Below are positions 5,679 to 8,019 of a DNA stretch of 8,019 nt, piece by piece. The stretch is from the NCBI GenBank assembly GCA_959019945.1, contig CAUEQD010000039.1, forward strand, positions 1 to 8,019, in the 5' to 3' direction. Positions within the stretch are counted from its first letter, which is position 1, and each line of letters begins with the position of its first letter. The position numbers and the translations under genes were made by a program. Source of the DNA: an uncultured Collinsella sp. (GTDB taxonomy: Bacteria; Actinomycetota; Coriobacteriia; Coriobacteriales; Coriobacteriaceae). Under the pieces are notes generated by a model, which worked only from the letters and a program-made list of their open reading frames with translations, was not told where the DNA came from and made no database searches.

Positions 5679-6533
5679 ATGTCCATTCGTATTATTACCG
5701 ATTCCGCGAGCGATATGTCGCCGGCTGAGCACCCCGCTCTGCGTGTTCTGCCGCTGTCCGTCACCTTTGGCACCGATGTGTACATGGATGGCGTCGACAT
5801 CGATCACCAGCGCTTTTACGAGATGCTCGTGGAGCGCGATGAGCTGCCCAAGACCGGCCAGGTCAACCCGTACGCGTTTTCGCAGGCCATCGCCGAGGTT
5901 CGTGAAGCCGGCGATGAGGCTGTGATTATTACCGTGGGCGCTAAGCTATCAGGCACCAATCAGAGTGCCCGTATCGCACTTGCCGAGGCGCCAGGTGGCG
6001 ACGTGTTCGTGGTAGACAGCAACAACGTCACCCTGGGCGAGCGCGTCCTGGTCGAGTATGCGCTGCGCTTGGTGGACGAGGGCCGCAGTGCATCTCAGAT
6101 CGCGGCGGCTGTCGAGGCCGTGCGCGACCGTGTGGTGGTTATCGGCCTGCTCGAGACGCTGGAGTACCTGGTGCGTGGCGGTCGTCTGTCTGCTGCGGCC
6201 GGCGCCGTGGGCACGCTGCTCAACGTAAAGCCTGTGGTGGCTGTCGAGGACGGTCTGATCGTGCAGCTGGGCAAGGCGCGCGGTTCCAAGAACGGCCGCA
6301 ACCTGCTGAACCAAAAGGTCGAAAAGGCGGGCGGCATCGACTTTTCCATGCCGCTGGCGCTCGGCTATACGGGTCTTTCGGATGCGGTGCTCAAGAAGTA
6401 TATCGAGGACAGCGCTGCACTGTGGGCTGGCCACACCGAGGGCGAGTTGCCCGTTCACACCATCGGCGCCACCATCGGTACCCACGTTGGCCCCGGCGCC
6501 GTAGCAGTAGCCTTCTTCCAGCCCGCCAACTAA
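5679..6533 (+). CDS. DegV/FakB-family fatty-acid-binding protein
   Basis: A 284-residue protein of the DegV family. Members bind a fatty acid and, as FakB, present it to the kinase FakA for phosphorylation and entry into phospholipid synthesis. The N-terminus IRIITDSASDM (residues 3-13) is the family signature, followed by PLSVTFG (25-31), KTGQVNPYAF (58-67), the GAKLSGTNQSAR segment (87-98) with the fatty-acid-contacting Ser/Thr, LETLEYLVRGGRLS (158-171, Arg169) and the C-terminal GTHVGPGAVAVAF (267-279, His269). Arg169 and His269 lie close to the positions known to be important in Staphylococcus FakB. The frame is open further upstream (to 5574), but ATG 5679 has AGAAAGGA at 5665-5672 and starts exactly where the family does. 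No FakA gene is in the window. It follows marR and is closed by a strong hairpin 10 bp after its stop. Confidence 0.93.
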   Translation: MSIRIITDSASDMSPAEHPALRVLPLSVTFGTDVYMDGVDIDHQRFYEMLVERDELPKTGQVNPYAFSQAIAEVREAGDEAVIITVGAKLSGTNQSARIALAEAPGGDVFVVDSNNVTLGERVLVEYALRLVDEGRSASQIAAAVEAVRDRVVVIGLLETLEYLVRGGRLSAAAGAVGTLLNVKPVVAVEDGLIVQLGKARGSKNGRNLLNQKVEKAGGIDFSMPLALGYTGLSDAVLKKYIEDSAALWAGHTEGELPVHTIGATIGTHVGPGAVAVAFFQPAN

Positions 6534-6542
6534 CCGACCTGC

Positions 6543-6586
6543 CATAAACCACCACAAAGGGGACAGGCCCTTTGTGGTGGTTTATG
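6543..6586 (+). terminator. Hairpin repeat copy 3, terminator of degV gene
   Basis: The longest copy: a perfect 19-bp stem, 6543-6561 (CATAAACCACCACAAAGGG) with 6568-6586, and a 6-nt loop GACAGG. TTT at 6581-6583 is inside the stem and further T-rich sequence follows (6588-6591). The loop reads GACAGGC on the plus strand as in copy 1. It fills most of the 79-bp gap before the next gene. Confidence 0.85.
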
Positions 6587-6612
6587 CTTTTCTGAGTGGA
6601 AGGGAGCGAGCA

Positions 6613-6933
6613 ATGGCGTCTGAGGGCTTTTTTGAACGGGTGTACGAGGTGGTCGAGCAGATCCCCGAGGGGATGGTCGCCACGTATGGTCAGGTAGCGC
6701 TGCTTGCCGGTCGTCCGCGGAGCGCGCGGTACGTGGGCTACGCGCTGCACAGCAATCCGCGCCCCGGCGAGATTCCCTGCCATCGCGTGGTGTTTGCCGA
6801 CGGCCGTATCTGTGCGGGCTTTGCCTTTGGTGGCCCCGATGCTCAGCGCGAGCTCTTAATGGGGGAGGGCGTGACGTTTGCCGATCCCATGCATGTTGAT
6901 CTGGCCGCCTGTCGTTGGCCTGCCGGACTCTAG
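6613..6933 (+). CDS. MGMT/alkyltransferase-like DNA-binding-domain protein
   Basis: A 106-residue protein made only of the C-terminal DNA-binding and active-site domain of O6-alkylguanine-DNA alkyltransferases. Visible motifs are ATYGQVA (23-29), the region with the likely arginine finger SARYVGYAL (37-45, Arg39), and the active-site box PCHRVV (55-60) with Cys56. Full-length enzymes (about 160-180 residues) carry an extra N-terminal domain that is absent. Short alkyltransferase-like (ATL) proteins usually have Trp in place of this Cys, so this is a short form that keeps the acceptor residue; whether it repairs or only flags alkylated bases cannot be told. ATG 6613 is supported by AAGGGAG (6600-6606), six bases upstream. 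There is no room for a promoter between the preceding hairpin and the start, so expression must come from read-through or from a promoter inside the DegV gene. Confidence 0.85.
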   Translation: MASEGFFERVYEVVEQIPEGMVATYGQVALLAGRPRSARYVGYALHSNPRPGEIPCHRVVFADGRICAGFAFGGPDAQRELLMGEGVTFADPMHVDLAACRWPAGL

Positions 6934-6950
6934 CGGCTCTGCCGTGGCCG

Positions 6951-6990
6951 AAACCACCACAAAGGTGCCTGTCCCCTTCGTGGTGGTTTT
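6951..6990 (+). terminator. Hairpin repeat copy 4, terminator after the alkyltransferase-like gene
   Basis: A 15-position stem, AAACCACCACAAAGG (6951-6965) with CCTTCGTGGTGGTTT (6975-6989), loop TGCCTGTCC, then T-rich sequence to 6990. There is one mismatch (A6961 with C6979); read from the minus strand this is a U·G pair, so the fold survives better there. The loop orientation matches copy 2. It lies 18 bp after the stop. Confidence 0.83.
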
Positions 6991-7074
6991 AGTTTACCGG
7001 AGCTAACTTATGGAGAAGGTGTGGCGGCGCATATTGACACTACAAAGTAAACCACGGTGAACTATATTGTATTC

Positions 7075-7216
7075 AGCAACGGAGCAGGCAATAGGCGATG
7101 AAAAAGCCTGCCCTGTTGAGTTTGATTCGCATCCCTCCCCTCTGTGCGATTCAACGGTGTACTTCGGGAACAGGCCCGCTGGCAACTATCTGCCAGCGGG
7201 CCTGTTCCTGTTTGTC
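7075..7216 (+). ncRNA. Candidate structured small RNA with three tandem hairpins
   Basis: Three hairpins follow each other closely in a gap with no credible gene. Hairpin 1: 7077-7089 (CAACGGAGCAGGC) with 7106-7118, 12 pairs of 13, loop AATAGGCGATGAAAAA. Hairpin 2: 7122-7131 (TTGATTCGCA) with 7145-7154, 9 pairs of 10, loop TCCCTCCCCTCTG, a pyrimidine loop resembling an anti-Shine-Dalgarno sequence. Hairpin 3: 7167-7184 with 7191-7208, 18 perfect pairs, followed by TGTTTGTC. TATATT at 7063-7068 would place a start near 7075, just before hairpin 1; TTGACA at 7034-7039 is nearby but 23 bp from it, too far for an ordinary promoter. I do not recognise the RNA. The strand rests on the T-rich tail after hairpin 3. 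The C-rich loop suggests base-pairing with mRNA ribosome sites, which is inference. Confidence 0.5.
7167..7215 (+). terminator. 18-bp perfect hairpin, probable terminator of the candidate RNA
   Basis: GGAACAGGCCCGCTGGCA (7167-7184) pairs perfectly with 7191-7208 around a 6-nt loop, ACTATC. The sequence after it (7209-7215, TGTTTGT) is T-rich on the plus strand, while the minus-strand side has no T-run, so plus-strand termination is more likely. It is unrelated in sequence to the CCACCAC hairpins. Confidence 0.6.
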
Positions 7217-7233
7217 GGGAGAGTGTGATGGAC

Positions 7234-7255
7234 GGAGCCGAAGCGGTCCGGCTCC
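7234..7255. repeat. Short inverted repeat beside the trpS terminator
   Basis: GGAGCCG (7234-7240) and CGGCTCC (7249-7255) form a 7-bp stem with an 8-nt loop. It directly precedes, on the plus strand, the A6 tract that is the T-run of the trpS terminator. It has no T-run of its own on either side, so it may be a backup 3'-end structure; its role is unknown. Confidence 0.4.
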
Positions 7256-7283
7256 AAAAAAGGCGGACGCCGTAGCGCCCGCC
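7256..7283 (-). terminator. Intrinsic terminator of trpS
   Basis: Read on the minus strand, GGCGGGCGC (7283-7275) pairs with GCGTCCGCC (7270-7262) around the tetraloop UACG closed by C-G, a member of the very stable UNCG class, and is followed by six T (7261-7256). The stem has one U·G wobble. It starts 36 bases after the trpS stop codon. Confidence 0.88.
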
Positions 7284-7318
7284 CTATAGCAATCGAAAGC
7301 TCAAGTCAGCAGATCGGT

Positions 7319-8019
7319 CTAGTACACCATACCCATGGCGTCCTGAACCTCTGCCAGGGTCTGCTCGGCGATCTCGTTGGCGCGACGGTTGCCCTCGTGC
7401 AGCACGTCCTTCACGTAATCCAGATCGTTCTCGTAGCGCTGGCGACGCTCGCGGATCGGTGCGAAGTACTCGTTGACGGCCTCGGTCACGTACTTCTTGA
7501 GCTGGCCGGAGCCGCCCATACCGATCTCCTCGGCAATTTCGACCTCGGAGCGACCGGTGCAGATGGCGGCCGTCGAAAGCAGGCCAGACACGCCGGGGCG
7601 GTTCTCGGGATCGAACGTGATCATGCGCTCGGAGTCGGTCTGGCTCTTCTTGATGCGCTTTGCCGTCTCCTCAGCGGTCATCGAGATGTTGATGGCGTTG
7701 CCGTAGCTCTTGCTCATCTTGCGACCGTCAAGGCCGGGCAGTAGCGGGGTCTCGGACAGCAGTGCCTCGACCTCGGGAAATACCTTGCCGTAGCGGTTGT
7801 TAAAGCGGCGTGCGATGGTGCGGGTTAGCTCGATGTGCGGCAGCTGGTCACGACCGACGGGCACCACGTTGCCCTTGCAGAACAGAATGTCGCAGGCCTG
7901 ATGTACCGGGTAGGTGAGCAGAAGGCCGGTAAGCTCGTGCCCTGAGGCCTCCATCTCGGCCTTAACCGTGGGGTTGCGCGCCAGCTCGGCCTCGGACACC
8001 AGCGACAGGAACGGCAGCA
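7319..8019 (-). CDS. trpS: Tryptophanyl-tRNA synthetase, C-terminal part
   Basis: The frame runs from the window edge to a TAG at 7321..7319, giving about 233 codons of a protein usually near 335 residues; the N-terminus with the HIGH motif lies outside. The enzyme charges tRNA-Trp with tryptophan in the cytoplasm. Evidence: the run TYPVHQACDILF followed by VPVGRDQLPHIELTRTIARRFN (typical of the class Ic Trp enzyme, including the Asp and Gln of the active site), and DGRKMSKSYGN with the KMSKS ATP-binding loop encoded at 7720..7706. The C-terminal helical part (ERRQRYENDL...ANEIAEQTLAEVQDAMGMVY) matches the anticodon-recognising region in style. A GTG at 7999 is open as a start but is internal: LPFLSLVSEAELARNP continues in frame to the edge. 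It faces the alkyltransferase-like gene across a 385-bp convergent gap. Confidence 0.95.
   Translation of the reverse strand, partial: LPFLSLVSEAELARNPTVKAEMEASGHELTGLLLTYPVHQACDILFCKGNVVPVGRDQLPHIELTRTIARRFNNRYGKVFPEVEALLSETPLLPGLDGRKMSKSYGNAINISMTAEETAKRIKKSQTDSERMITFDPENRPGVSGLLSTAAICTGRSEVEIAEEIGMGGSGQLKKYVTEAVNEYFAPIRERRQRYENDLDYVKDVLHEGNRRANEIAEQTLAEVQDAMGMVY

Noticed and set aside
4011..6990. CRISPR-like repeat set
   Set aside because: Copies are 0.4 to 1.5 kb apart, hairpin-shaped and separated by genes, with no spacers of even length and no cas genes.
7034..7068. Consensus promoter TTGACA plus TATATT
   Set aside because: The two hexamers are individually good, but the 23-bp spacing is outside the normal range, so they are not called as a promoter; TATATT is only used as a possible -10 for the candidate RNA.
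7003..7185. Small minus-strand frame in the same gap
   Set aside because: No supporting start signal and low-bias composition; it overlaps structured sequence better explained as RNA.
7098..7289. Small plus-strand frame starting MKKPALLSLIRIPP
   Set aside because: It has no good ribosome site, and it reads through two stable hairpins of the candidate RNA and into the trpS terminator region. The codons lack the third-position bias of the real genes.

Overview
The window reads as a stretch of chromosome from a high-GC anaerobic or fermentative actinobacterium. By eye the GC is around 60%, with strong G/C preference at third codon positions. The gene set (LctP-type lactate permease, ATP-dependent PEP carboxykinase, DegV/FakB protein, stand-alone B3/B4-domain protein) and the style of the intergenic repeats suggest a Coriobacteriia member, perhaps Collinsella-like. 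That placement is inference; no rRNA or marker-gene comparison was possible.

Layout, left to right. At the left edge is the 5' part of an unrecognised minus-strand gene that starts with TTG (290..1). A 180-bp divergent intergenic region with a dyad separates it from a lactate permease gene (471..2042, +). A 278-bp gap follows; it holds a cluster of short repeats and two dyads that could be operators. Next is pckA (2321..3991, +). A hairpin terminator, a well-spaced promoter and a ~135-nt leader containing a second terminator-like hairpin lead into a B3/B4-domain protein gene (4217..4936, +). Then come a MarR-type regulator (5110..5559, +), a DegV/FakB-type fatty-acid-binding protein (5679..6533, +) and a short Cys-containing alkyltransferase-like protein (6613..6933, +). 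A 385-bp convergent gap follows, containing three consecutive hairpins that look like a small structured RNA (about 7075..7216, +). The window ends inside trpS (minus strand, stop at 7319), which has its own terminator with a UACG loop.

The genes look like separate housekeeping and metabolic units rather than one pathway. The permease and PEP carboxykinase both bear on three- and four-carbon acid metabolism. MarR and DegV may form a regulator/lipid-carrier pair. TrpS and the B3/B4 protein both relate to tRNA charging but are not adjacent.

The most distinctive features are not protein genes. They are (1) four copies of one hairpin element (arms CCACCACAAAGG/CCTTTGTGGTGG, loop core GACAGGC) placed 10 to 30 bp after four different stop codons and in both loop orientations; (2) the three-hairpin candidate RNA between ogt and trpS; (3) a promoter plus an internal terminator upstream of the B3/B4 gene, which suggests attenuation or a small RNA; and (4) a second, unrelated repeat cluster after the permease gene. 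No CRISPR array, transposase, phage gene, tRNA or rRNA was seen.
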